Below are positions 27,451 to 38,836 of a DNA stretch of 64,000 bases, piece by piece (within the stretch, counting starts at the first letter, position 1; every line of letters begins with the position of its first letter). Made by a program: the position numbers and the translations under genes. Under the pieces are notes generated by a model. The model did no database searches, had not been told where the DNA came from, and worked only from the letters and a program-made list of their open reading frames with translations. The DNA comes from Dromiciops gliroides (taxonomy: Eukaryota > Chordata > Mammalia > Microbiotheria > Microbiotheriidae): assembly GCF_019393635.1 (NCBI RefSeq), contig NC_057865.1, positions 296,437,385-296,501,384 on the forward strand. Reading direction: 5' to 3'.

Positions 27451-28104
27451 ATGCATGCCTGGGGGTGGGGCCCCATCCAGTCTCTCTCTTTGTTGGGCCT
27501 TCCATTTCTCTGTAAAATGGAGAGAGGCTTCCCTTGCACAGCTGCCCTCCCTCTGGGAAGTTGGGATGAGAATAAAGAGGGCAAAGTATAAGAGCCTTGG
27601 GGAGCTCCCAGCCTGGGTGGGGGGAGTGGACAGTCGAGGACCTGGGCATGGGAGCTCAGGCCCCAAGCAAGAGCCTGGGAGCCTGGGGAGGCTGGAAACC
27701 CGTCTGGCCAGGGTGGAGGGTGGCATCGTGGCCCACCTCCTATAGGAGGCTTAAGCAGAACTGAGCCTTAGAAGAAGGTTGGATGGTGAGATAGACTTGA
27801 GGGAGGGAATGCACTCAGGACGATGCAAAGGCTCGGAGGTGGGTTCAGGATCATCCAGCAGGAGCTTGTCAGTACAAGGGGAAGGTTGGAGTGGTAGCCA
27901 GTAGAATCTATCAGTGTCTGCTCATTGCCCCATGGGCCCGGACAAAGTCATAGAGAGAAGGCGTAGCTGTGAGAGAAGGGCCTAGGCCGGGACCTTGGGG
28001 AGTGTCAGGGACCAGGGGCTGACAGAGAAGGACAGGTATGGCAGGAGGGGCCACAGGGCATGGGCCTGGGGGCAAGCCTTCCTCTCCTCCCAGCAGGCAT
28101 CAGG

Positions 28105-31100
28105 ATGGCTGAGAACAGGCCCCCACGACCCCAGGGGACAGCCTTGATCTACGACAAGGACATGACCCGGGTCAGGCTGCTCTGGGACGAGTAAGCCCCC
28201 TCCCCTTCTATCTTCCTCTTTCATTGGTTGGGAGGGGGGCAGTGCCATGGCAATGATCCCTAAGAACAGAGAGCCCAGAGGTCCTGTCTGCTGCTGCCCG
28301 TCACCGGCAAAGCCCCGAAAATGTCCTTTTGTGCCAGAGCTGCGGCCGGGAGTGTCCTGGTTCTGCTAGGCCTGGGGGTGCCCCCACCGCACTTTGCCCA
28401 AGGGCCTCAGTTTCCCCAGATGGCGGACCCAGACTTGTCGGGCTCCCAGTTCTTACTTGAATGAATCTAGGACCCTTGCCTTGGATGACCTCAAGGAGAC
28501 TACTTAGAAATCCTCAGTTCCAAGCCCTTCATTTTATAGACAGGAACCTGAGGCCCAGAGAGGGTAGTGACTTACCCAGGGACACCCAGCTGATCAGTGG
28601 CATGACCAGGATTTGAGCCCAGGGCTTCTGGCATGAAGCTTGCACTGGTTCCTCAGGGAGATCGGCTGAGTCAGGGCTGGGACCCAGGTGTCCTGGCTCC
28701 CAGGGCAGGGGCTGACCCTGATGAGTATACCCCCTTCCCTCCAGCCCCGAGTGTGGTATCGAGGTGCCCGAGCGCCTGACGTCTACATATGCCCGGCTTT
28801 CTCACCGAGGACTGGTGCAGAGGTGTGTGCGGCTACCAGCCCGCGAGGCCACCGAGGAGGAGCTGGAGCTGGTACACAGGTGGGTGTCACACCTCGGTCC
28901 TGATGTGGGTGAGCAGAGCAGAGGGATGCATCTGTGTGTGACCTTCCCGGCAACACATAGCCACCCCCTCACTGTCCCTGTGTGGCCACCAGGGAGGACC
29001 CTTTGCTGGGCCATAGCTTCCCCATTTACAAAGTTAACAGCTTAGCCTTGTCTGTTTGCTGGGGATGATGGAGGCTCCAAAGAAACTGGCTTTTGGAGGA
29101 GCCAGATGGATAAAGTCCAGGTATAGGGGAAATTACTGTCGTACCTTCCCTCTGCTTGGAAGGGGCTTCCCCTTGCCCTTGGGGTCCAGCAATCACCGAC
29201 AGATCAAAATTTGCCCCTGAGTAGCTAGGGGAGAGACATCCTGGAACCTGCCAACGAAATGAACTGCTGTCCAGAGAGCAGCCTCTGAGCCCTCACTTGG
29301 GGCCTGTTTACTCTTAGTTTACACAGAGTTCTATCGTACTTAGAGATCCAGTTTCTCAGCCCTCTGCAATTTGAGGGAAGAAGAGGGGAAACAGCTTGAG
29401 GAAAGGAGAGGGGAGACCCTGACACCTCTTTTCATGTTGGAAGGAGTGATGCCTTCCTCCTCACCCTTGTCCAGACAGTGCTGGGCTGTCCTGGGCCAGG
29501 CTTTGATTTCTGGTGTCTGACTTCTGCCCCCAGCCCAGAGTATGTGGCTGTGGTGAAGGGGACCCAGACCATGAGCAAAGAGGAGCTGCAGACCCTGGCC
29601 CAGCAGTACGACGCTGTCTACTTCCACCCGGTTTGTGACAGTCCCCCATCCCGTCCCCCCCCCCAACCCCAGCCAAAGTCCTGTGGCCTGGGCCCTCTTT
29701 CTCTCACACGCACGCGCACACGCATATGTGCACGCACACACACACAGGAAGGGGGGCACGGAGGGCGCAACTTCCCAGATCCCCTCCCCAGCATATTCCC
29801 CCTCCTTCCCCCTGCAGAGCACATTCCCCTGTGCACGAATGGCTGTTGGGGCCACCTTGCAGCTGGTGGATGCAGTACTGACTGGAGCCGTAGGCAACGG
29901 GATGGCGCTGGTGAGGTAACAGCCCTTGGGCGCCTCCTGGAAGCTTGGGACCTGGCCAGCTTCTCCCCTCCTGTCCCCTCCCCCCCTATCCCTCCCCTCC
30001 CTTCCTTTCCCCTCCCTCCCCCTCTCCTCCCTCCCTTCCTCTCTTCTCCCCTCCCTTCCTCCCTCCCTCCCCTCCCCTCCCTCCCCTCTCTCCTTTCCTT
30101 GCCCCTCCCATCTCTTCACTTGGAATTCCCAAAATGGAAGAGGCCAAGGCCCTGTGGAGGCCATGCCTGGTCACACTCAGGTTGGAGCAGGTGTCTCCAC
30201 AGTTCCTCCCAGTACTAAAGGCCTGTGGCACCCTGCACCCCCCTCCCCAAACATTGGAAACTGGAAAGCCAATGATGGGTCACATGTTCCCCTCCATCCC
30301 CCAGACCTCCCGGACACCACAGCCAGCGAGATGCAGCCAACGGCTTCTGTGTGTTTAACAACGTGGCCATTGCGGCTGAGCACGCTAAGAGGAGGCACGG
30401 GTTGCAGAGGTGAGGGGGCTATTTCCCCCAGGAGCTGGAAGGGGAGGAGAAAGTGGGGGGGACCCAGTCCTCTCCCCTAGCCATCCTGTGGGCGAGCTAG
30501 CCCTCAGCGGGTCATCGAATGCCAGGCCAAGCCGAAGGAGGGTCCCCTGCCTAGGGGACCCATGCACGGCTGCTCACACAGAGCCCAGATAGGGGCTATG
30601 TCATGACTGGTGCAGTCACTGGTCCGGCAGCCCTGTCACTCAGACTGGCTGGGGACAGACAACGGTTTGCACTTTCCTGCCATCTGGCCCATCTGGCATC
30701 AGAGATTATTCCCTTCCAAAATCTTCTGTTGGTTGGGGTTGGGGTTGGGGCAGGGGCTGAGCCTTGTTGAGGGGAGGCCCCCCTAGGCCCTAGCAGCTGT
30801 TTTGGTGACCCCCTCCCATGTGAGCTCCACTCCCCAGCTGCTGCTCACTCTTTGCTGACAGAGGTAGTCCTTGGCTCAGCCTCCACACCTCTAATTGGCC
30901 CCAGCTTTCCATCCCCCCCCAGAGGCTCTTGGGGGGCCCAGTGGTCCCAGGGATGATCTCTGTCTCTCTCCAGGATCCTCATTGTTGACTGGGACATCCA
31001 CCATGGGCAGGGGACCCAGCGTGTCTTTGAAAGCGACCCCAGGTCAGGAGATGGGGCCCTGAAGCCCCCAGCAAAGGGAGATAGACCCAAGGCCCCTTGG

Positions 31101-34100
31101 AGGGTGCACCAGCCTAGGAGAGCCCCTGGGCCCAGCACTAGGGCAGGGGGGGACCCAGGAAGGCTACAAGGGGGAGGGGGCCAGCCCTGAATTGGGTCCC
31201 CTTCCCCTCCCAGTGTCCTCTACTTCTCCTGGCACCGATATGAGCACCAGAGCTTCTGGCCCCGACTCCGGGAGTCTGATTACGATGCGGTGGGCCAGGG
31301 CCCTGGCCGCGGCTTCACTGTCAACGTGCCCTGGAATAAGGTAGTGAGGGAGGGCTGGGCCTGGTGCCAACCCCGATTCCTTCTGCACCTGGAAGAGGCC
31401 CCAGTGGTTGTCTGGTGCAAACCTTCCATTTTACTGAAGAGAAAACTTGCCCAAGGTGGCACAGGCAGAGGGAGGATTCTCGAACTCGGGTCCCATGGCT
31501 TCAAGTCGCATGCTTTTTGCCAGAGCCCAGACGGTGCTCTTGTCCTCTCTGAGCCTCAGTTTCGTCATCTGTTAAATGGGGATAGGAGGAGCTGGGGTGG
31601 GGAGAGCACTTTGTCACTACAACTACTGTAGAAGTTCTGGTCAGCTTTTAATTCACTGCCTTTTCCTTTTCTTCCTGTCTGAGCATCTTCTGTGACCTTT
31701 GCCCTTTGTCCTCAAGGAAGCTGAGGGGGAAGACGGGGTCAGGCCCAGGCCCACTAGGGTGGGGGCTGTGGGAGAGAGGTAGATGGAGACCTCACACCAC
31801 GCCCGGGCTTTTGAGCGCCCCCTGGCCCCCCAACATCCAGGAAGAACCTCGGGCTGCCCCAAGATAAGCAGGGAAGGGCTAGCTCTTCATGGTCCCAGCT
31901 CCCTGCCTGGTTCCCTGGGATCCTTCCTGCTCTCACTCCCTCTGTCTCCTCCTTTCCACCTGGGCCTTTGACTCTTCTGCCAGGGAGCTATCTGGGTCCC
32001 ACAGGAAGGAGCGCCAAGACACTGAGTCGTTAGTTTTAGTTGATAGGGTTCTCACGACCCTCCTCTGCCCGCCTGTCCATCCCCCCTCTGCCCGCCTGTC
32101 CATCCCTTCCCTCCTCTGCCCACCTGTCCATCCCCCCTCCTCTGCCCGCCTGTCCATCCCCCCTCCTCTGCCCGCCTGTCCATCCCCTCTCCTCTGCCCG
32201 CCTGTCCATCCCCCCCCCTCTGCCCGCCTGTCCATCCCCCCTCCTCTGCCCGCCTGTCCATCCCCTCCCTCCTCTGCCCGCCTGTCCATCCCCCCCCTCT
32301 GCCGGCCTGTCCATCCCCCCTCCTCTGCCCGCCTGTCCATCCCCTCCCTCCTCTGCCCACCTGTCCATCCCCCCCCTCTGCCCGCCTGTCCATCCCCCCC
32401 CCCCTCTGCCCACCTGTCCATCCCCCCCCCCCTGCCTTCCCACTCCTCTCCATCGGTTCTGGTCGCAGGTCGGGATGAGAAATGCTGATTACGTGTCTGT
32501 CTTCCTGCACGTTCTGCTCCCGTTGGCCATCGAGGTGAGCCGAGGTTGGGACAGAGGGTGTGTGTGATGGAGGGGCCAAAGGCTACTGGGCGTTGCCTGC
32601 TTTGGAGGCAGGGGAGACTGGGACATGATTGGCAGGAGCCCAGGAAGGTCCCAGCTGGGGGCCCCCTTCAGGGGGGTTATCCTCTGAGTTACGACATCAG
32701 GGGAAAGACCCTTTGAAAGTAATGTGTCAGCCATTCAACCTTGAGTGTGAATTAGTCATTCATGGTGGAGCGCTACTGAGGGAATAGGGCACAGCAGGGG
32801 AGAAGGGGGCACAATGGCCCTCCCACCCAGGCCATGACCCCAACATCTCCTTTCTTGTCTCCCCATCCTCTCCCTGTGCCGTGGCCCCTGAAGTTTGACC
32901 CCGAGCTGGTCCTGGTGTCAGCTGGATTTGACTCTGGCATTGGGGACCCTGAGGTGAGCAGGGTTGGGAACAGGGGGTGAAGGAAACAGGACTGGGCTGG
33001 GGAAGTAGATGGGATGGACAGGGCAGATGAGACAGGAGGACTGTGTGCCAGGGAGGGGGAAAAGGGGGTGAGGTTTGCACAGACATGATGGAATTGTGGG
33101 TCCCTCCCAAGTCTGAAGTCCCGCTGCCCGGGCAGTGTCACTGGGCAAGGAGAGGGCCCAGAGACCAGGGGATGGAAGGACAGATGGATGGGGCCACAGC
33201 CAGGCTGAGGCAGCATGTGTGAGTGCTGCCTGCCTGCCTACCTCACCTCAGGGTCAGATGAAGGCCACACCCGAATGCTTCGCACACCTGACACTCCTGC
33301 TGCTGCCACTGGCCCGGGGCCGGCTCTGTGCAGTGCTTGAGGTGAGACCAAGGCCCCTGTGGTGCTGAGGCCAGAGACCCCCATCTGGCATGCCCAGGTG
33401 CCCTGGGAGGATTGTTGGCCTGGGCTGGGTCAGACTGGCCTTGGGCTGGGACCTAGGCTGGACTGGGCTTGGCAGAGTCAGGCTAGGCTCTGGGCTGGTC
33501 TGAGCTGGTCTGGCCTGGCTAGGCCCAAGGAGGGGGGCACCTTCAGACCCAGGCCTGTCCTTCCAGGGCATCTCTGTGGGGTTTAGCCCATCGGCCTCTT
33601 CTTACCGACCCTCCTGGGGCCATCCCTGCAGTCCCTCAGGACCCCAGACGAACCACGTTCCTCAGTGGGGCTTCTGGGCCTGGGTCCCTGAGCCGATGGC
33701 CCTCTCTTCCCCCAGGGCGGCTATCACCTGCAGTCTCTGGCTGAATGTGTGTGTCTGACCCTGCAGACTTTGCTGGGAGACCCTGTGCCTCCTCTATCCG
33801 GGGATCCAACCCCTTGTTTGAGGTAACCCAGACCTAGGGACTGTCCCAAGCTGGGGGGCCATGAAGGCCTCCCCTTCCCCTCTAACCCCTGGCCCCATTG
33901 CAGTGCGCTGGAGTCGATCCAGAATGTGAGAGCGGCCCATGTCCCTCACTGGGCAAGCCTCAGGCATGAAGGTAAGAATTGGGGGCTCCTGGGGGTGGCA
34001 TCAAATGGGGAGGGGCTGCTTCCCCTCCTTCCCCTTGTGTTCTCATCTCATCCCCAGGAAGGTTCTGAGGGCATGCCCAGGCAGAGCCAAGGCTTCCTGT

Positions 34101-34913
34101 GCCTTAGTTTGCCCATCTGTAAAGTGGGAATCTTGACACACGAGTAGGAAATAGAACTGCCGAGACCTGACTGACCCCCAGGGATCCCTAAGGGCTATGT
34201 CCAGTCTCTCTCCAAAGCCCTGGGCATCACAGGCAGGCAGATGGAAGGAGTCTCTAGCCCAGCTTCTCTCTTCTCTTCATTCCAGAGACAGGCCCAGTCC
34301 TGACCCCCAGCACACAGCGTGGGGATACGGGGGCCTCCCTACTCGGGGCCCAGTCCCTGGGGACCACAGATAGAGTGGGTTCCCTCTTGGACAAGTTGCT
34401 CAGCTGCCCCATATCTCTCCCATACCCTGACATTGGCCTGGCTGTCCCTGACTCTGCTGCCAGCTTTAACCTGCCCCCAGCTCTCCTGCAGGAGAAGGAT
34501 GTGGCTCTTAGCAAGGAGGAGGCAGCGACCTGGGCCAGGTGAGGCCAGGCTCTGCCTCTGGGCCAGGCTGGGCAGGGGCCAGGGGGATGCACAGCCTGGG
34601 TGGGGCAGCCTTGGGATGAGGGATCTGAGAGGGTGGGAAAAGGGCTCAGGCACCCTCTGCCCGGAGGTCAGAGCCCGTGTCACCATATTGGCCTACGAGC
34701 CGGGAGCATCCGTTTGTGGTTGTGCGGTTGTCCTGTGTGTCGATGCATGTTCGTCTGGCTGTCTGTGTGTCTCCGTGTTGGTGAATGTTATGCCACTTTG
34801 GCTGAGCCCACATGGGTTTGTGCCAGGCTGGACTCGGCCTTCACGGAGGACCAGGCCTTCGCTGACCTGGGGAAGCTCTTGGCTCTGCTGGACAAGATCC
34901 TGACTGGGCAGGT

Positions 34914-34958
<45 letters not shown>

Positions 34959-37512
34959 CACGAGCGCCTGGGCTCCTACCTCCCCCTTTGGGGCTCTCTG
35001 GGCCCCTGCTTCCTCCTCAGTAAAATGGCCTGGAGGCCTAGGGATGAATCTCCCAGGCTGTGGCCTGGGAGTGGTGAAGGGAGGTGGCCCTTGCGGGAGG
35101 ACGGCTGCTGGCAAGGAAGCTTCAGAGGGTGCCCTTCCCAGATGCCTGGTGGGGACTATGCCGTTCCCTAGGATGGGCCTAGTTCAAAATGAGCTTCTTG
35201 AAATCCAGAGCCACCCTTTCTGTAGCTCATCTGTCCCGGCCTCCCGTGGACCCGCCCCCTGGAAGGCCTGGCCCCCCTGCCCTGGGGAAGTGTGGTGGAC
35301 TGGGAGAGACCGGAGGCCCGGGTTCTCCCCTGGGGTTGGCCCCGGAGCATCTGTGTTCCCCCCTCTGTCCCTCATTGCTGGCCCCCCAAAGGAGGGGTTG
35401 TGTGATGCGTCTGATGGCTTGTCTTCATCCTCAGATCAGGGCGGGGATCGCTGTGTCTCCCTCGGTTTCGGCAGCCTTGGCCGTCGCCCTCCGCAGAGGC
35501 CTCAGCTTGGGGGCCCAGAGGTGAGCAGGCCTTGTTCGGTGGGCTCACCCCCTCTAGGAGGCTGCCCGCCTTTCTGACCTCCTCTCTCCCACTCTCCTTT
35601 AGTTGGTGCCCAGCCCTGGCTCAATGAGTATTTTCCCCTTCTGTCATCCCTTCCCCTCCTCTGGGGCTTCTTCCCTGCCTGCCCCAGGCCTCTGGGTCAG
35701 CCTTTCCTTGACTCCTCCAGCCCACAGAGTTTGAGCCCCATAGGCCAACCCTGGGCCACCCCCAGCCCTCACCTTCACCCCTTTCTAGTTCTTGTCCCTC
35801 TGGGGTGAATGTCACCTCCCCCCAGCTTGGGGGTCACGTTCATATTCTAATATTTGTGGGTGTGACCCTGACATTGGTATCCGTTCTGTGTTCAGCAGGC
35901 TACTCTGTGTGGCTATAGGAGACTTGGACGTTCCTGAGGACCTGAGGGACAATGGGTAGGGATGACTCGGAGGACTTCCCTTTCCCCATTCCATGAGGGG
36001 ATTGGCCGGGATGTCTCTGCAAGCCCTTTCGGCTTGAGGTCTTTTAGACTGCCTGATGTGGCAGGACAAGTCCTGGACTGGGCAGCGGGGGCCTGGATCC
36101 AGGGTGGGCTGTGGCGCTTAGTGACTGTGGGACCCTGGACACGCTCCTCATGCCCCCTTGGTCTGTTTCCTGCTCTGCCCTTCTCCTGGGAGCAAGGGTC
36201 CCTAAGACGGTGGGGAGTGAGGCACCATGGAAGATAAAGAACGAGAAGGACCATCACAGAGACCTGGGGGGGAGGTTGGAAAGAAGACATTTCCCTAAAA
36301 CAGCCTCTCTCCCCCCTCCCCCAGCCAAATTCTCCTGCTAAACATCGGAGGAAAGGAGACAGCCCCGACCCCGACATGCATCTGCCTGGCTGGGCATGAG
36401 GTGAGAGGTGCTTGTAGCTCTAGGAGGGGAGCCCGGGCACCAGGCAAACAGCCGCATGCAGACGAGCTCCCGGAGGCTCCACTGGGAATAATCAGCAGAG
36501 GGGAGGCCCTAGAATGAAGGGGGACCAAGAGAGGCTGCCTCTGAGAGGAGGTGGGATCGTAGTGAAGAAGACAGAGATGAAGGGGAGAAATCCAAGCATG
36601 GGGGCTGGTGGGAGAATGCCTGCGGCCCAAAGATGGAGGGTGGCTCAAGCCCGGGGCAGTGGGCAAGGAGGCCCCCAGGCCTGGGCTTCCCTCTGTTCCC
36701 TCCTCATCCCCTCTCTTGTCCCAGGCCACAGAACCTGGGGCCTTCCTCTTGGCCCTCACCAGCCTCATCCTTCCAGTAGCTTACAATTTCCAGCCGGAGC
36801 TGGTGCTGGTGGTCCTGGGGCCGGGCTGTAGCCTCCGAAGCCTGGACGTGGAGCTGCTCACCAGGCTGCTCCAGGGGCCAGCGGCGGGGCGGATGCTGTT
36901 GCTGCTGCAGGTGGGTGAGAGACCCCTGGTCTGCTGGGAACTGCATCCCCAGGGCCCTGCCTCATAAGTCAGGGGACCTTGGGGGCAGCCCCTTCAACTT
37001 GAGCCCAGACCAGAATCCCCTCTGCCATACCTGTCAAGTGTTTATGCAGTTTTTGTTTCAGGGCTTCCCAGGACAGGGAGCTCCCTACCTCTCCAGGCAC
37101 AGCTCCTGACATCAGGCCTAAATGTCTCTCTTTGCAATTCCCCATCTTGGACCCAGGGGGAGGTGGCCCTGAGACCCTTGAACCCCATGGCTCCTGAGTC
37201 CTGGGGATAGGGGTTTATGCCAGCTGTCTTGTCTCTGGCCACAGAACTCTGAACTCCCATTGGTAGAGGCTCTGGCATGGGCCCTGGCAGGCCGGGCCCT
37301 GCCCAGTGCCCTGGGTCCCTTCTTCTCAGCCTCCCCAAAGCAAGCTTTGGCCGTAACCCACCTCTGTCGGCAGCTGCAGCTGGATTGGCCCATGTTACAG
37401 GTGTCAGGTGAGTGGGGGGGGAGGGCAAGTCCTCATTCTGGGTCTTGGGGCACTGGGGGGGACCCAACCCACACTGACCTTCACTTGCTCCATGCTTGTT
37501 TCAGTGACCTGA
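28105..37512 (+). CDS. HDAC10: HDAC10, class IIb polyamine deacetylase (20 coding exons)
   Basis: Zn-dependent deacetylase preferring N8-acetylspermidine, mainly cytosolic. Exons: 28105-28190, 28745-28879, 29534-29630, 29818-29915, 30305-30409, 30974-31042, 31214-31340, 32469-32534, 32894-32953, 33252-33341, 33716-33822, 33904-33971, 34286-34538, 34827-34911, 35435-35520, 35899-35955, 36325-36400, 36725-36910, 37245-37407, 37505-37512; 673 residues (human 669). The active-site HH lies in [20 protein letters not shown], zinc ligands in DWDIHH and in [10 protein letters not shown], and the catalytic Tyr in EGGYHLQSL (Tyr314). Glu281, last residue of exon 9, is the polyamine gatekeeper (human Glu272). 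The conserved P(E,A)CE signature reads PECG (residues 30-33). The N-terminus carries nine more residues than human ([10 protein letters not shown] before GTAL). The C-terminal half is the degenerate Leu-rich second deacetylase domain. The protein ends ...MLQVSVT, unlike human. Confidence 0.96.
28525..28640 (-). repeat. MIR remnant, HDAC10 intron 1
   Basis: Reads 'cccttcattttatagacagg' then 'gtgacttacccagggacacc' then 'ccaggatttgagcccagggc', the reverse of MIR. Confidence 0.6.
29955..30113. repeat. Polypyrimidine (CCCTCC)n tract, HDAC10 intron 4
   Basis: About 160 bases of C and T only, between exons 4 and 5. The 274-codon minus-strand frame over it is a composition artefact. Confidence 0.9.
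31405..31590 (-). repeat. MIR-like remnant, HDAC10 intron 7
   Basis: Contains 'ttccattttactgaagagaa' and a worn 'cttgcccaaggtggcacagg' block, then a second 'gagcctcagtttcgtcatct' piece on the other strand. Weak. Confidence 0.4.
32062..32431. repeat. GC-rich minisatellite (14 units) in HDAC10 intron 7
   Basis: Tandem array with a core of tctgcccgcctgtccatccc and a variable C/T spacer, unit length about 22-28 bases. I count 14 occurrences of ctgtccat. Its + strand is nearly pure pyrimidine apart from the GCC and GTCCA positions. The array ends only about 38 bases before exon 8 (32469). Long frames exist in several registers on both strands because the sequence is repetitive. Confidence 0.95.
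33405..33530. repeat. Degenerate CTGG/GGCTGG repeat, HDAC10 intron 10
   Basis: About 125 bases in which GGGCTGG, GAGCTGG and related pentamers and hexamers recur irregularly on the + strand. No known family. Confidence 0.6.
34916..34950 (+). repeat. (GT)n repeat abutting the HDAC10 exon 14 donor
   Basis: The exon ends at 34911. Intron 14 opens GTTC and is then about 35 bases of alternating GT, followed by CG/CA alternation. Confidence 0.95.
37030..37140 (-). repeat. L3 (CR1-clade) remnant, HDAC10 intron 18
   Basis: Reads 'agctcctgacatcaggccta' followed by 'ctctctttgcaattccccat', the reverse of the CR1/L3 3' end. Confidence 0.55.
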
Positions 37513-37810
37513 GGCCCCTCCCCACCTTGCCTGGTCCTTGGGCCACAGTGATGCCCAGGGGCCAGCCAGGACACTGCCCAAGAATCATTGCAGAGGCTGA
37601 AGGCAGCAGTGCTAGCAGATGGACCCAAGTGGCAAGCCTTAGAGCAGAAGCAGCACTTCTGCTACCTCCACTACCATGTGCCTGTGTGACCTTGGGCAAG
37701 TCACTTCCCTGGGCTCCAGGCTGCTTACATTGCCTCCTTTACAGTGTAGGAGCTCTGACCTCCCAGTTCTGAATGGTCTCAGGGCTTAATAAAAATAACC
37801 AACAGCAATA
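37513..37810 (+). promoter_or_regulatory. HDAC10: HDAC10 3' untranslated region and poly(A) signal
   Basis: Following the TGA at 37510-37512, an AATAAA lies at 37788-37793. A MIR-like fragment (about 37660-37740, + strand) is incorporated in the UTR. Confidence 0.7.
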
Positions 37811-37854
37811 ATAGCCCAGGTATGTTGTGTTCTAAGGTTTGCAAAGTGCTTTAC

Positions 37855-38050
37855 AAAATCAGTCAGTAAATGTGGATTAAGTGCCTACTATGCACCAGGC
37901 ACTGTGCTGAATGCTAGGGTCCTTACCCTCCAAGAGCTTACATTCTAATGGGGGCAACAGAGGCCAACAAATGGGTACACAGGACAAAAAGGAAACGATT
38001 CACCAAGAGCTTGGGGAAGGCTTCCTCCAGAAGGTGGCAGAGGGAGAACA
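37855..38050 (-). repeat. L2 LINE 3'-end fragment
   Basis: Reads 'aagtgcctactatgcaccag', 'caagagcttacattctaatg' and 'ggaaggcttcctccagaagg', the reverse of L2. A MIR-type piece in reverse follows at about 38055-38250. Confidence 0.65.
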
Positions 38051-38836
38051 AGAGCATTTCCAGTGCTGTTTGATCCTCAAAACCACCCTGGGAGAGAGGT
38101 GCTGTTTTTATTCTCACATTGCAGCTGGGAAACTGAGGCAGGCAGAGACTAAGTGACTTGCTCAGGGTCACCCAGCAAATGAGTCTGTTTCCAGCTGGAT
38201 TTGAACTGGGGTCTTCCTGCCTTTAAGTCCACACTCCATGAGCTGTAGCACTAGCACTCCCTAGCTAGCACCTTAGTTGAAACTGTTAGAAACACAGCTA
38301 ACCATTCAGAGTGTTACACAGCTAACCATTCAGAGTGTTGCACAGCTGTAGTGTTGCTAGTAGGTTGGTGTTCAAAAATTCCAAGCAGGCAGCAGTTGGT
38401 GAGTGAAGGCTTTATTTATTTTTGCAAAGATGAGCCCTCTTCTAAAGGTGCCAGAGAATGCGCAGAAATGAGGTCCCTCACCTCTATTTATACCCCTCAA
38501 GGGGTCCCCTCCGACCAATCACATTAAGGCATTTCAATACCCCTCATTTACATACTCCCCCCCCCATCACATACAGCATAATAACAACCAACCAGATTGT
38601 ACCAAGTGGACCAATCACAGTGCTAGAAACTAGTTAGGTGGTACCAGTTGATCAATCAGATTTTACAAACTACGATACTAGGTCATGACCTATTCTGGGC
38701 AAGAGTGTCCTTTTCAGAACAATACTGTGTTAACTTACATAACTCTTCCAGGAAAAACAAAAACAAAACAAACAAAAACCTGTCTTGGGGTTTGACCAAT
38801 CAGATTGCTCCGTTTGCCGACCAATCAGGTTTCGGC

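Noticed and set aside
28745-28880. Possible sequencing error as the cause of PECG
   Set aside because: The surrounding codons read cleanly in frame and the splice sites are good, so the Gly was kept as a finding; only reads can settle it.
29340-30164. 274-codon minus-strand frame
   Set aside because: It covers the reverse of HDAC10 exons 3 and 4 plus a pyrimidine tract, with no family resemblance. The + strand exons explain the region.
32062-32431. Regular repeat/spacer look reminiscent of a CRISPR array
   Set aside because: Units are directly adjacent, spacers are only a few C/T bases, and the sequence is a vertebrate intron. It is a minisatellite.
31889-32579. Several 135-199 codon frames on both strands with repeated CPSPxxxARLSIPP or GGQRRxGMDRRAE-like patterns
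   Set aside because: They are register readings of the HDAC10 intron 7 minisatellite. Similar frames in multiple registers on both strands show repetition, not a protein.
37408-37772. Read-through of the last HDAC10 intron giving a longer C-terminus
   Set aside because: A consensus donor (gtcag|gtgagt) and acceptor (cttgtttcag) remove this segment and leave a short ending as in other HDAC10 proteins. Read-through cannot be excluded without cDNA but is less likely.
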